Source of the DNA: JBCCMF01 sp038747545
GTDB lineage: Bacteria > Bacteroidota > Rhodothermia > Rhodothermales > JBCCMF01
NCBI GenBank assembly: GCA_038747545.1
Contig: JBCDJT010000033.1
Coordinates: forward strand, 1-43,080
Direction of reading: 5' to 3'
DNA: 43,080 bases
This document shows, one piece after another, positions 33,611 to 42,939 of this stretch; the stretch's first letter is position 1, and every line of letters begins with the position of its first letter. Under the pieces are notes generated by a model that saw nothing but the letters and a program-made list of their open reading frames with translations, was not told the origin of the DNA and did not search any database. Both the position numbers and the translations under genes were made by a program.

Positions 33611-36010
33611 TTAGTCCATGCTTGGCGATGTAGCCGAGGGCGACAGGACGATTTTATCTACTTCGATACGTTCACCGCCTGATATGATGCGGAGCGTGTA
33701 GGTACCTGGGGCAGGAATGTCAGTGTACGCAACGCCGTCGCTAGTGGCGACCAGCGGGCGGCCACCCAGCGTCGCCGACGCTGTGCGTACCTCAGCGGTG
33801 TCCGTGAGCAGGTGCAAGTAGTAGCGGCCGGGCTTGCTGAACACGACGGGGTAGGACAAGAAGCCCTCGCTGGCCGAGTCGGAAGCGCGCATCGCTGCCC
33901 CGTCGCCGCTGGGCACTGACTCCCAGCCCTGCATGGCAACGGCGTCCTCGGCCTCGATCTCGATGACAGCCGCCTCGTTGGCCGTGAACTCAGGCGGGTT
34001 TTCGCGCTCGACCACGGCGATCCAGTCCTGATCAGTTTCGTCCGGCGGCAGGCCCAGATTGATCACCGCGTCGCCGTCGAGCATGATGGGCGGATCGAGG
34101 TAGTAACGCACGCGCGGGTTGTACCACCGCAGGCGGTAGGTGCCGGGCGCTGCGGTGAGGTCCAGGGTGGTGCCCGCGCTGGCGTCGGGGAGGTAGACCA
34201 CGTAGCGCACACCGTCCTCGGCCAGCACGTACCCCGCCGACGCCATGTCGCGCCTGGGCTGCATGAGATAGAAGGGGAACGTGTCGATGAGGTCCCACGC
34301 GGCCTTCACCTCGTCGTGCCACATCTGGTTGCGCAGGCTGAGGTCGAGAGTGCCGCTGAACCCGCTGGACGAATTGCCGTCCATGTCGGCGAAGTTGATG
34401 GCAGTGCCCGCGAAGAGCAGCAGGAACGCTTTGCGGCGAAGCGTCTCGGCGTCGGTGCAGGCGCAGGCGTGCCACTGGTTGCCGGGCCAGAAGGCCTCCT
34501 GTGCGAAGACTGGCTTCGTGCCCGTGTGGCTCTGCTCAATGTAGCGATGCACCGACGGCCCCGGGGCCTCCTTGCCGCCTTGTAGCGTCACATAGTCGTG
34601 CCACGCCTCGTAGCGGAAGGGGTCGGGACCAGTCTCGTTGTGGACGGACAGCACATGCCCAAAGGCGTTGACGGATTGGATGCGCTGCCCCAGGCGGATG
34701 ATCTCGCTGGCGGACATGCCGGGCTTGAACGCCTCGGGGCGCCACAGTGGCTCGGGGCCGGCCACGTTGAGGAGCAGATTCCAGTACGGCCCGAAGCGGG
34801 CCATGGTGTAGCGCAGGTAGACCTCTTGCGCGTCCGTGGTTTGTGGATAGTCGGCCGACTGCCCGAAGAAGCCCGCGAAGGGATAGATACTCATGCCGCG
34901 TTCTGCCAAGTCGCCCAGGATGGCCTCGGCGGCGGTATACGCCTCGGGCTGTGGCTGCCCAGCCTCGCTGTCCCACAGACCGGGCGTCTCCCAGCCTGCG
35001 CCGCGTCCCTCCACGTTGCGGTTCAGGAAGAAGGAGGCTACCGAGAGCTGGTTGTAGTCCTGCGCCTCGGCCCAGTCGAGGAACGCCGTGCGGTCAGCGG
35101 CGGGCCAGTTGCTGGCGAAGAAGCGGTCGCCCACGTGGAGGCTGCGCACCAGCGCGTGCCGCCCGCCGCGGTAGCCCAGCCACATCGGGTTGGCCACGTC
35201 GTGCCCCACGAGCCCCGGCAGATCAGACGGCACCACGTCGAAGTGCCCCTCGATGCCTGGGGCACCGTCAGAGAACGTGGCGCGGTAGGTCCAGCGGCCA
35301 AGCTGGTCGGGCATGTAGCGGACCTTCCAGAGGCCATCGGCAGCATAGAAGCCCCAGAACACGTGCTCGGTCCCGTCGGGGCGGGTGTAGATCACGTCGA
35401 GGTCCACGTCGCGGAACGGGTCGGCGTAGGCGGTGGCGTTGGGCACCTCCACCTCGAACTGATCCCAGAGCCCCACGGTGTTTTGCCCATCAGTAGCATC
35501 GGAGACGATGAGGTAGCGCCAGCGGCCACGCGAGGTGGCGAAGCTGCCATCCTCCGGCTCCTTATCGTTCGAGTGGATATCGGAGGTGACGCGGATTGGC
35601 ATGCCCTCGGCCAAGGTCACACCTTTCCAGGTGTGGTGCGCCAGGTGCAGATCGGGCCCCGTGGGGTTGGTGAAGTCGCCCAGGTGGTTGCCGTCCACAA
35701 AGAGCTGGTACGTAGACGAGCCGTCGCGCTCCATCACGGTCACAAGCGTCATATCGTACGTGCCCGATGCCCCCTGCCAGGTGGTCTCAGCCGCGCCAAA
35801 CCCGTCGGGGTAGAGCGGTGCATCGATGGCGAGCGCTTTGCGGCCGAGGTCTTTGTAGTACGGCGAGTAGCCCTCCACCTCTAGCGCCTCGAAGGCCTCG
35901 ATGGCGACCAGCGTGTCGACCCGTGCTTGCGCCTGCGCCGTGTAGTGCGCTAAGGGGATAAGCAGAACGACGGCGCACAGCGCTGCGCGGAGGGCAGGAG
36001 AGGATACCAT
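33611..36010 (-). CDS. Secreted DUF5060/DUF4038-type glycoside-hydrolase-like protein, 799 aa
   Basis: The start at 36010 gives a good signal peptide (ALCAVVLLIPLAHYTAQAQA); the longer frame begins only with TTG. A CBM-like N-terminal domain (to ~170) is followed by a DUF5060-type beta domain (FEVEVPNATAYADPFRDVDL, FWGFYAADGLWKVRYMPDQL). A TIM-barrel-like region comes next (ASFFLNRNVEGRGAGW, MSIYPFAGFFGQSADYPQ, VFAQEAFWPGNQW), with acidic candidates in SVHNETGPD and FAQEAFW. Then come a 'putative collagen-binding' domain (GYVLAEDGVRYVVYLPDASA, LRWYNPR) and a C-terminal CBM-like domain. The substrate is a complex polysaccharide or glycoprotein, not resolved. Gene is isolated from other carbohydrate genes. 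Confidence 0.75.
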   Translation of the reverse strand: MVSSPALRAALCAVVLLIPLAHYTAQAQARVDTLVAIEAFEALEVEGYSPYYKDLGRKALAIDAPLYPDGFGAAETTWQGASGTYDMTLVTVMERDGSSTYQLFVDGNHLGDFTNPTGPDLHLAHHTWKGVTLAEGMPIRVTSDIHSNDKEPEDGSFATSRGRWRYLIVSDATDGQNTVGLWDQFEVEVPNATAYADPFRDVDLDVIYTRPDGTEHVFWGFYAADGLWKVRYMPDQLGRWTYRATFSDGAPGIEGHFDVVPSDLPGLVGHDVANPMWLGYRGGRHALVRSLHVGDRFFASNWPAADRTAFLDWAEAQDYNQLSVASFFLNRNVEGRGAGWETPGLWDSEAGQPQPEAYTAAEAILGDLAERGMSIYPFAGFFGQSADYPQTTDAQEVYLRYTMARFGPYWNLLLNVAGPEPLWRPEAFKPGMSASEIIRLGQRIQSVNAFGHVLSVHNETGPDPFRYEAWHDYVTLQGGKEAPGPSVHRYIEQSHTGTKPVFAQEAFWPGNQWHACACTDAETLRRKAFLLLFAGTAINFADMDGNSSSGFSGTLDLSLRNQMWHDEVKAAWDLIDTFPFYLMQPRRDMASAGYVLAEDGVRYVVYLPDASAGTTLDLTAAPGTYRLRWYNPRVRYYLDPPIMLDGDAVINLGLPPDETDQDWIAVVERENPPEFTANEAAVIEIEAEDAVAMQGWESVPSGDGAAMRASDSASEGFLSYPVVFSKPGRYYLHLLTDTAEVRTASATLGGRPLVATSDGVAYTDIPAPGTYTLRIISGGERIEVDKIVLSPSATSPSMD

Positions 36011-36197
36011 CAATGATGTACCAGTGAGGAGAGCGAAGAGGAGAGGCAATATGATGCGCCTGTCGATACACTTTCAAGGACCCCCGTACGCCTAGAACGC
36101 AACGGTCCTGTGGAACCTGTGATGCCCTTCTGCCCATGACGGTGGCGCAGGCAAACATGGATGCGAACCTCAGCGACGCCCTCAGGGTTGGCGCGTC

Positions 36198-37598
36198 ATG
36201 CCCTCGGTTTCTCATACCGCCTACCGTCCATTCTGGATCGGCGCCCTGCTAGTCACTGCCCTTGGGCTTGCGGCCTGCAGCGCGTTTCGCATTCCTGAGC
36301 CCCCCGCACGTCCCACACCCGACCGTCCCATCTGGAGCGCCGAGGAACTGGAGGGCCACCTGGCGTTCTTCCTGTCGCCCGAGCAGACGGGGCGGGCTAC
36401 GGGGACACTCGGCTATGCCAACGCGGCCGCCTACGTGGGCGAACGCCTGCGTGAATTCGGCTTCCAGCCGCGTGCAGGCAGCGACTTCCGCGTGCTCTAC
36501 CCCATGCCGATTCACCTGCCGCAGGCTGTTGAGATCACAACGGCAGGCGCCGACACCATCCGTTATGCACCAGGCCGCGCAATGCTGCCGGATGGACGCA
36601 CCGACTCCGTGCGCGTGCGCCTCAGCCGGTGGGTGCGGGGCGCGACTACTAGCGGAAGCCCGGATGTGGCCGTCGTGCTGACCCCCGATGAAGCCACCGA
36701 CCCCACGCTCCGCCAACTCGCTGATGATGGCGTCCCTGCGGTGTGGATCGCCGTGCCAGAATTGACGCCCTCGGTGTCGCAGACGTATGTAGAAGACCTC
36801 GGCGTGGTGCGCATCCAGAACAACGCGCTGGCGGCCTTGCTTGGGCGCTCACGCGCCGACCTCGCAGAAGCCCTAGAGGGCACGACAGGCGGCGGCGTGT
36901 TGCCGCGGCCCGTCGTGCTGAGCACCACCATCCAGCGGCAGTCTAACGGGACGGGCATCAACCTCGTGGGCTACCTGGCTGGCAAGCACCCCGAAAGCCG
37001 TCGCGAAGCCGTGCTCGTGTGCGCTGACCTCGATGGCCTAGGTGACACGGAGCAGGCGGACGTGATGGACCGCACGCACGGTGGCCTTGCGGCGGCTACG
37101 CTACTAGAGCTCGCTCGCCACGCAGGCACTGTTTCCTCCTACAGTACATTCCCCGAGCGCACGCTCATCGTCGGCATCTGGTCTGGTGCTCGCCAGCAGA
37201 ACAACGGTCTGGAAGCCTTCCTGCGTAAGCCAGGGTGGCCGTCGGGTGCCATCAAGGAAGTCCTCTACCTCGGCGCCCAGCCCACAGATACTTTGGCCCT
37301 GCGCCACCACTTCCAGCGAGCTGGGTTACCTGTCCGGTTTTTGGACGTGCCGCCAGCTCCTCTCGACCAACCTCTGGTGACCGCCCGCACCCGCGCCCCA
37401 TTCGCTCGGCCACGCGTCACGCCGCTGCCGGGTGCCTGGTTCGATGCTGCACTCGTAGCCGAAGCAGAGGCCGCCGCCTCACTCCCCACCTTGCCTCGGC
37501 TTTACCAGCATCTGTTCTGGGCGCTCACCGATGGCAACGCCAGCTATCCAGCGCCCGGCAGCCAGCTTACGCCACCCACCGCCAACCCGGCAAACTGA
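36198..37598 (+). CDS. M28-like lipoprotein lacking metal ligands, 466 aa
   Basis: Lipoprotein signal with lipobox LAAC (Cys27). The fold resembles M28 aminopeptidases: a cap-like region first (TGRATGTLGYANAAAYVGER, LREFGFQP, a PA-like insertion with PDVAVVLTPDEATDPTLRQL), then NLVGYLAGKHPESRREAVLV. Where active enzymes have AHYDHLG this one reads ADLDGLG, and where they have GADDNASG it reads DVMDRTHGG. The FxxxEExGLxGS motif becomes VGIWSGARQQNNGLEAFL. The zinc ligands are therefore not visible, suggesting a binding or scaffold role. It is followed by two M16 genes on the same strand. Confidence 0.7.
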   Translation: MPSVSHTAYRPFWIGALLVTALGLAACSAFRIPEPPARPTPDRPIWSAEELEGHLAFFLSPEQTGRATGTLGYANAAAYVGERLREFGFQPRAGSDFRVLYPMPIHLPQAVEITTAGADTIRYAPGRAMLPDGRTDSVRVRLSRWVRGATTSGSPDVAVVLTPDEATDPTLRQLADDGVPAVWIAVPELTPSVSQTYVEDLGVVRIQNNALAALLGRSRADLAEALEGTTGGGVLPRPVVLSTTIQRQSNGTGINLVGYLAGKHPESRREAVLVCADLDGLGDTEQADVMDRTHGGLAAATLLELARHAGTVSSYSTFPERTLIVGIWSGARQQNNGLEAFLRKPGWPSGAIKEVLYLGAQPTDTLALRHHFQRAGLPVRFLDVPPAPLDQPLVTARTRAPFARPRVTPLPGAWFDAALVAEAEAAASLPTLPRLYQHLFWALTDGNASYPAPGSQLTPPTANPAN

Positions 37599-37774
37599 CG
37601 GCCCAAGCGCCAGACATCTTCGTTACGAATGTGTGCGGACCGTAAAACTGTGTGTTCAGGGGTTGACGCAGGCTAACAAAATGCGCGGGCGCCCCGTTAA
37701 GCGAAGGCTGCGGCATACGCTTAGGCGATGCCCAGCGTTACCCTACGGATCCATCCACATTCCCCCAACTTCTC

Positions 37775-39328
37775 ATGACCCGTCGTCTACTGCAGGTCGC
37801 GGCCGTGGCGCTCCTCGCCCTCGTTGTGATGCGCCCCGCTGCTGCCCAAGACCTGCTCGCCGACTTCGAGCAGAAAGTCACCACGTTCACGCTTGACAAC
37901 GGCCTCACCTTCGTTGTGGTGGAACGCCCCGAAGCACCTGTCGTCTCGATGCACACGTATGCCGATGTAGGCTCTGTGGATGAAGTGAAAGGCATCACAG
38001 GCATCGCCCACTTGTTCGAGCACATGGCGTTCAAGGGCACCGACACCGTCGGCACGCTAGACATCGAAGCCGAGCGCGCCGCTATTGCCGCCGAGAATGC
38101 CGCGTTCGACGCGTTGCGGAAGGAGCAGCAGAAAGGCGCCCTAGCCGACGCCGAGCGCATCACCGAGCTCACCGCGACCCTTGAGGCTGCCACCGAGGCG
38201 ACGAAGCCGTTTGTGGAGCCCAACGAGTTCGACCAGATCGTGACGCGGGCGGGCGGCACCGGCCTCAACGCCTCCACGAGCGTCGACGCCACCCGCTACT
38301 TCTACAGCTTGCCCGCCAACAAGCTGGAGCTGTGGTTCTCGCTGGAGTCGGACCGCTTCCTCAACCCCGTCTTGCGCGAGTTCTTCGCCGAGCGGGAGGT
38401 CGTCAAAGAGGAGCGCCGCATGGTCACGGACAGCAACCCGGTGGGTCGGCTCGTGGAAGAGTTCTTGTCGACGGCCTTCAAGGCGCACCCGTACGGCGAG
38501 CCGATCATCGGGCACATGTCGGACATTGCTACGATGACGCGCGCGGAGGCGCTGGACTTCTACCGGACGTACTACGTGCCGAGCAACCTGACCGTCGCGC
38601 TCGTGGGCGCCGTAGACCCGGACAATGCCAAGCGCCTGGCCGAGACGTACTTCGGCCGCCTGCCTGCGGCACCAAAGCCCGAGGCCGTGGAAACGGTGGA
38701 GCCCGCGCAGATCGGCGAGCGCCGCGTCATCATCCGCGAGCAGACGCAGCCGTTCGTGCTGGTCGGCTACCACAAGGGCAGCATGTTCAGCGAGGACGCC
38801 GCCGTGTTTGACATGCTCGCCAGCATCCTGGGCACAGGCCGCACCAGCCGCATCTACAAGTCGCTCGTGGAAGAGCAACAGCTGGCCTTGCAGGCAGGCG
38901 CGTTCAACAGCTTCCCGGGCAACAAGTACCCGAGCCTGATGGCGTTCTTCGTCGTTCCCAACCAGGGCCAGGCCCCGGAGGATGTGGAGGCCGCCATTTA
39001 CGCAGAGATCGACCGCATCAAGACCGAGGGCGTGACTGAAGAGGAGCTGACGCGCGCCAAGACCATCGCCCGCGCCAACCTCGTGCGCCAGCTGGGCTCG
39101 AACACCGGCCTCGCCTCCATGATGGCGATGCACCAAGCGCTCTACGGCGACTGGCGCGAGGTCTTCTACAGCCTGGACCGCCTCGACGCTGTCACCGCCG
39201 CCGATGTGCAGCGCGTAGCCAACGAGACGTTCCGCCCGAACAACCGCACCGTGGCCATGATCGTCACCGAGACGGAAGAGACGGCGAGTGTGCAGTCCGA
39301 GCAGGACGCCGCTGGCGATACCCGATAG
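37775..39328 (+). CDS. M16-family zinc peptidase, catalytic subunit, 517 aa
   Basis: Signal peptide at 1-24 (LLALVVMRPAAAQ). The zinc motif HxxEH is present as His79-Leu-Phe-Glu82-His83 in IAHLFEHMAFKGT, followed by a long helical insertion (FDALRKEQQKGALADAERIT), and both M16 halves are recognisable (YSLPANKLELWFSLESDRFL, ERRMVTDSNPVGRL; second half PFVLVGYHKGSMF, ASILGTGRTSRIYKSLVEEQ). It would degrade peptides in the periplasm. The next gene encodes an M16 protein without the zinc motif. Such neighbours usually form a heterodimer in which this is the active half. Confidence 0.92.
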   Translation: MTRRLLQVAAVALLALVVMRPAAAQDLLADFEQKVTTFTLDNGLTFVVVERPEAPVVSMHTYADVGSVDEVKGITGIAHLFEHMAFKGTDTVGTLDIEAERAAIAAENAAFDALRKEQQKGALADAERITELTATLEAATEATKPFVEPNEFDQIVTRAGGTGLNASTSVDATRYFYSLPANKLELWFSLESDRFLNPVLREFFAEREVVKEERRMVTDSNPVGRLVEEFLSTAFKAHPYGEPIIGHMSDIATMTRAEALDFYRTYYVPSNLTVALVGAVDPDNAKRLAETYFGRLPAAPKPEAVETVEPAQIGERRVIIREQTQPFVLVGYHKGSMFSEDAAVFDMLASILGTGRTSRIYKSLVEEQQLALQAGAFNSFPGNKYPSLMAFFVVPNQGQAPEDVEAAIYAEIDRIKTEGVTEEELTRAKTIARANLVRQLGSNTGLASMMAMHQALYGDWREVFYSLDRLDAVTAADVQRVANETFRPNNRTVAMIVTETEETASVQSEQDAAGDTR

Positions 39329-39339
39329 GTCGGGGCTGG

Positions 39340-39385
39340 GGGCTCGGACGCGCTTCGCGCTTTTGGAGTTCGGTCCACCAGCAGA
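39340..39385. repeat. Short GCGC-TTC-GCGC hairpin/repeat between the M16 genes
   Basis: The intergenic bases contain ACGCGCTTCGCGCTTTTGG (around 39348-39366), which can form a small hairpin followed by four Ts, so it may be a weak terminator. The reverse complement (CCAAAAGCGCGAAGCGCGTCC) resembles the block at 42913-42935, and it lies beside GGAGTTCGG, the unit of the heptamer array at 28221. Confidence 0.5.
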
Positions 39386-39422
39386 CACGGTCCTCTTCTT
39401 TTGATTCTGACTTTTTAGCGAT

Positions 39423-41561
39423 ATGAAACAGCTTCTTTTCCTCGGCGCGCTGCTGCTTGTAGCCCTCCCAGCACAGGCGCAGACGCACCCCAACGACCTC
39501 ACCTTCCCGGCGCTGCCCGACTTTGAGATTCCGCAGGCCGAGAAGGTCACGCTCGAAAACGGCATGACGGTCTTCCTCATCGAAGACCGCGAGTTGCCAC
39601 TCATCAGCATGTCGGCGCGGATCGGCGGCGGCAGCTTGCACGAGCCCGTCGAGAAAACTGGCTTGGCCTCCATCACGGGGCAGGTGATGCGTACGGGCGG
39701 CACCAGCAGCATGGACGGCGACGCCATGAACGAAGCGCTCGAAAACATCGGCGCCTCCGTCGAGACTGGGATGGGCGGCAGCAGCGCCAGCGCCTCGCTC
39801 TCGACACTCAAGGAGCACATCGACACGGTGCTGCCCATCTTCGCGGACGTGCTGCAGAACCCGGCCTTCCCCGAAGACAAGATCAACCTCGCCAAGACGC
39901 AGACCCGCTCGGGCATCTCGCGCCGCAACGACAACTCACAGCAGATCGCCAACCGCGAGTTTGACCAGCTGCTCTACGGCGAGACCAGCCCGTACGCTAC
40001 CACGGCCGAGTACTACACCATCGACGCCATCACCCGCGATGACCTCGTGGCGTTCCACCAGCGCTTCTTCCACCCCAACAATGTCATCCTTGGCGTCTGG
40101 GGCGACTTCGAGACCAGCGACATGGTCGCAAAGATTGAGGCTGCCTTCGGCGCCTGGCCGATAAACCCCGACTTCGTCCGCCCTGAGGCCCCGCCTGTCC
40201 CCACTGACCCGCAGCCCTCGGTCAACCTCGCCACCAAGACCGACGTCAACCAGAGCACCGTGCTTATCGGGCACGTAGGCGAAGTGACGTTCGACGACCC
40301 GGACTACCCGGCCATTCAGGTCATGAACAACGTGCTGGGCGGAGGCTTCTACAGCCGCCTCTTTGGAGAGGTACGCACCAACCAAGGCCTCGCCTACGCC
40401 GTCTTCGGCAACTACTCGGGCGGCTACGAGACACCGGGGCAGTTCTACGCGGGCGTGATGACCAAGTCAGAGTCCACCGTCGATGCGGCGCAGTCGGTGA
40501 TGCGCGAGGTGGAGCGCATGCGTGAAGCGCCGCCCACTGCCGAAGAGGTACAGCTGGCCAAAGACGACTACCTCAACTCGTTCGTCTTCAACTTCGACAC
40601 GCGCAGCGAGATCGTCAACCGGATGATGACGTACGAGTACTACGGCTACCCCACCGACTTCCTAGACCAAGTTAAGAGCGGCATCGAAGCCACCACGGCA
40701 GACGATGTGCTGCGCGTCTCGCAAGCCTACCTCAAGCCCGACAAGGCGACTGTTGTCGTTGTGGGCAACCCGTCTGAGTTTGGCGAGCCCCTGTCCACGA
40801 TGGGCGAAGTCAACGAGATCGACCTGACGATCCCGACGGAGGCGCCCGGCGCGGTCTCGGAAGCCGACAAAGAAGCTGGCGCGGCGCTGCTCGCGCAAGC
40901 CGTGGAGGCCATGGGCGGCGACGCGTTCGCTGCCATCCAGAACATGCAGGTCAAGACCACCGACGTGCAGCAGACGCCGATGGGCGATATCACGATGGAA
41001 ACCGAAACGTCCGTCGTGCTGCCTGTCATGGACACGGAGATGGCGATGAGCGGCAACGACCAGATCGCCATCCAACTCGACACGCCGATGGGCGCCATGA
41101 GCATCGTGATGGACGGCAACCAGGGCGTGATGCGCGCGCCACAAGGCAGCCAGGCGATCCCAGCCAGCCAGATGGGGCAGTTCAAAGGCCAGATCTGGCG
41201 CAACCTGATCTACCTCATGCGCAATGCCGAGCAGGTCACCGCCACGGTGATGGACAGCGAAACCATCGACGGGGTGGCCTACGATGTGGTCAAGATCCAG
41301 CCGCCGCAAGGCGACGCCTTCACGCTGTTGCTCGACGCCTCCTCCAAACGCCCGATGCGGATGCGCTACGTCTCCGCCAACCCCATGACGGGGGCACAGG
41401 TGCAGAGTGAGGAGATCTACAGCGACTTCCAGACCGTGGAGAATATACTCATCCCATTCAAGACGGATGTCTTGGCCGATGGTAACCCCGCGGGCGGCTC
41501 CACGGTCGTCGAAGTACTCATCAACACCGACCTCGACGCCAGCTTGTTCTCGCTTGAGTAG
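39423..41561 (+). CDS. M16-family non-catalytic subunit with extra C-terminal domain, 712 aa
   Basis: Signal peptide (MKQLLFLGALLLVALPAQAQ). The M16 fold covers about 25-470 (KVTLENGMTVFLIEDRELPL, GGGFYSRLFGEVRTNQGLAY, FGNYSGGY). At the zinc-motif position it reads GLASITGQVM where active members have HxxEH, so it should be inactive. Residues from ~475 to 712 form a second domain (AGAALLAQAVEAMGGDAFAA, MGAMSIVMDGNQGVMRAP, FTLLLDASSKRPMRMRY, DVLADGNPAGGSTVVEV) resembling LolA/outer-membrane-lipoprotein-sorting-like folds. This is longer than usual for M16B chaperone-like subunits (about 420-480 aa). It follows the active M16 gene by 94 bases and is probably its partner. Confidence 0.85.
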   Translation: MKQLLFLGALLLVALPAQAQTHPNDLTFPALPDFEIPQAEKVTLENGMTVFLIEDRELPLISMSARIGGGSLHEPVEKTGLASITGQVMRTGGTSSMDGDAMNEALENIGASVETGMGGSSASASLSTLKEHIDTVLPIFADVLQNPAFPEDKINLAKTQTRSGISRRNDNSQQIANREFDQLLYGETSPYATTAEYYTIDAITRDDLVAFHQRFFHPNNVILGVWGDFETSDMVAKIEAAFGAWPINPDFVRPEAPPVPTDPQPSVNLATKTDVNQSTVLIGHVGEVTFDDPDYPAIQVMNNVLGGGFYSRLFGEVRTNQGLAYAVFGNYSGGYETPGQFYAGVMTKSESTVDAAQSVMREVERMREAPPTAEEVQLAKDDYLNSFVFNFDTRSEIVNRMMTYEYYGYPTDFLDQVKSGIEATTADDVLRVSQAYLKPDKATVVVVGNPSEFGEPLSTMGEVNEIDLTIPTEAPGAVSEADKEAGAALLAQAVEAMGGDAFAAIQNMQVKTTDVQQTPMGDITMETETSVVLPVMDTEMAMSGNDQIAIQLDTPMGAMSIVMDGNQGVMRAPQGSQAIPASQMGQFKGQIWRNLIYLMRNAEQVTATVMDSETIDGVAYDVVKIQPPQGDAFTLLLDASSKRPMRMRYVSANPMTGAQVQSEEIYSDFQTVENILIPFKTDVLADGNPAGGSTVVEVLINTDLDASLFSLE

Positions 41562-41584
41562 CACGTTTTCGTTGATTGGATACC

Positions 41585-41617
41585 GCAGCCCGGCTTCTCA
41601 CGCAGAGGCTGGGCTGC
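41585..41617 (+). terminator. Hairpin terminator after the M16 pair
   Basis: GCAGCCC (41585-41591) pairs with GGGCTGC (41611-41617), enclosing a 19-base loop with a minor inner stem, and is followed by TTCGTTT. It lies 24 bases after the stop codon and is a reasonable rho-independent terminator, although the T-run is short. Confidence 0.65.
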
Positions 41618-41704
41618 TTCGTTTGGCGCGAAGTTGCCCGCAATCAAAACACGCAGGTGGGCGTAGCACGCGGCCTTCAATCCGTCACTGCCGCCTGTTT
41701 GCCG

Positions 41705-42871
41705 ATGTCCTCGCCGTACCGCCTTTCGCTCGTCGGGCCGATGCGGCCGTACCGAGGCGGCATCGCGCACTTCACCGAGGCGGTGGCGGCAGGATTGGCG
41801 GAACGCGGGCACACCACCACGGCCATCAGCTTCACGCGGCAGTACCCCCATCTGCTCTTCCCCGGCAAGACGCAGCTGGATCCCACCGCCGCACCGCCCG
41901 GCGTACCCACCGAGCGGCTCATCGACAGCGTGGCGCCGTGGACGTGGCAGCGCGCCGCCCGGCACCTGCGCCAGCAGCACCCCAATGCGGTCGTGTTCAA
42001 CCACTGGATGCCGTTCTTCGGGCCAGCGTACGGATGGATGGCGCGTCGTACGCAACGGCCCGCGCTTGCGCTCGTCCACAACGCGCTGCCGCACGAGCCG
42101 CGCCCCGGCGACCGGGCGCTGAGCTGCTACTTCTTTCGGGCCGTGCAAGGGTTCATCGCCCTCTCCGACCACGTCCGCGCCGACCTGCGCGGCCTCGGCG
42201 TCACCGCGCCCATCCACGTCGTGCCGCATCCCACCTACACGCACTTCGGCGATGCCCTGCCGCCGTCGGAAGCACGGCAACAGATCGGCGTCGAAGGCGA
42301 GGGACCACTGTTTCTGTTCTTCGGCCTCGTCCGGCGCTACAAGGGCCTGCACGTCCTGCTCGATGCCTGGCCGCAGGTGACAGCAGCATATCCCGATGCC
42401 CGACTCGTCGTGGCCGGCGAGTTCTACGATGACGAGGCCAGCTATCGCGAGCAGATTGCCCAGCACAGCGTGGGGGACAGCGTCATCATCCACAACCGGT
42501 ACCTGCCCGACGATGAGGTGGCCGCCTACTTCTCCGCCGCCGATGCCGTCGTGCAGCCCTACGTGACGGCCACACAGAGCGGCGTGGCCCAGGTGGCGTT
42601 CCAGTTCGACACGCCGCTCGTCGTCACCGATGTGGGGGGGTTGCCAGAGATCGTGCCCGATGGCGTAGCTGGGCTCGTCGTGCCCCCCGAGGATCCACCT
42701 GCGCTGGCCGATGCGCTCCTCCGCTTCATCCGCGACGACTTGGCCGCACCGCTGGCCGAGGGCGTCCGGCGGCACCGCGCCCAGTACGGCTGGGCACCCC
42801 TGCTCGACGCGCTGGAAGCGCTCACCACGCACGTCACGGCTGGAAACAGCCGCACTACGCCCCTACCTTAG
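41705..42871 (+). CDS. Glycosyltransferase family 4-like protein, 388 aa
   Basis: GT-B fold: a N-terminal Rossmann part (MSSPYRLSLVGPMRPYRGGI with the GGI..F start motif, and LVHNALPHEPRPGDR) and a C-terminal GT1/GT4 domain (LFFGLVRRYKGLHVLLDAW, VVAGEFYDDEASYREQ, QSGVAQVAFQFDTPLVVTDV, GGLPEIVPDGVAGLVVPPED). The start at 41705 begins the conserved fold and cuts a longer upstream frame. It would transfer a sugar from a nucleotide donor to a glycan or lipid acceptor. It is followed by a methyltransferase-like gene, consistent with an O-antigen or surface-glycan locus continuing out of the window. Confidence 0.88.
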   Translation: MSSPYRLSLVGPMRPYRGGIAHFTEAVAAGLAERGHTTTAISFTRQYPHLLFPGKTQLDPTAAPPGVPTERLIDSVAPWTWQRAARHLRQQHPNAVVFNHWMPFFGPAYGWMARRTQRPALALVHNALPHEPRPGDRALSCYFFRAVQGFIALSDHVRADLRGLGVTAPIHVVPHPTYTHFGDALPPSEARQQIGVEGEGPLFLFFGLVRRYKGLHVLLDAWPQVTAAYPDARLVVAGEFYDDEASYREQIAQHSVGDSVIIHNRYLPDDEVAAYFSAADAVVQPYVTATQSGVAQVAFQFDTPLVVTDVGGLPEIVPDGVAGLVVPPEDPPALADALLRFIRDDLAAPLAEGVRRHRAQYGWAPLLDALEALTTHVTAGNSRTTPLP

Positions 42872-42880
42872 CGACCCCAA

Positions 42881-42935
42881 AACCCACAGCGAGCGAACGC
42901 GAGCGTCCCAAGACCCAAAGCGCGACGCGCGCCCC
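42881..42935. repeat. Short AGCGAGCGTCCC-type intergenic repeat
   Basis: The stretch contains AGCGAGCGAACGCGAGCG, then TCCCAAGACCC, and then AAAGCGCGACGCGCG. The first part resembles units at 28363-28410 and the last resembles 39348-39366 in inverse orientation. It separates the glycosyltransferase from the next gene. Confidence 0.6.
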
Positions 42936-42939
42936 GCCT

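Noticed and set aside
38141..39952. 603-codon minus-strand open frame across the two M16 genes
   Set aside because: Antisense to two well supported peptidase genes and made of His/Arg/Val-rich shadow sequence.
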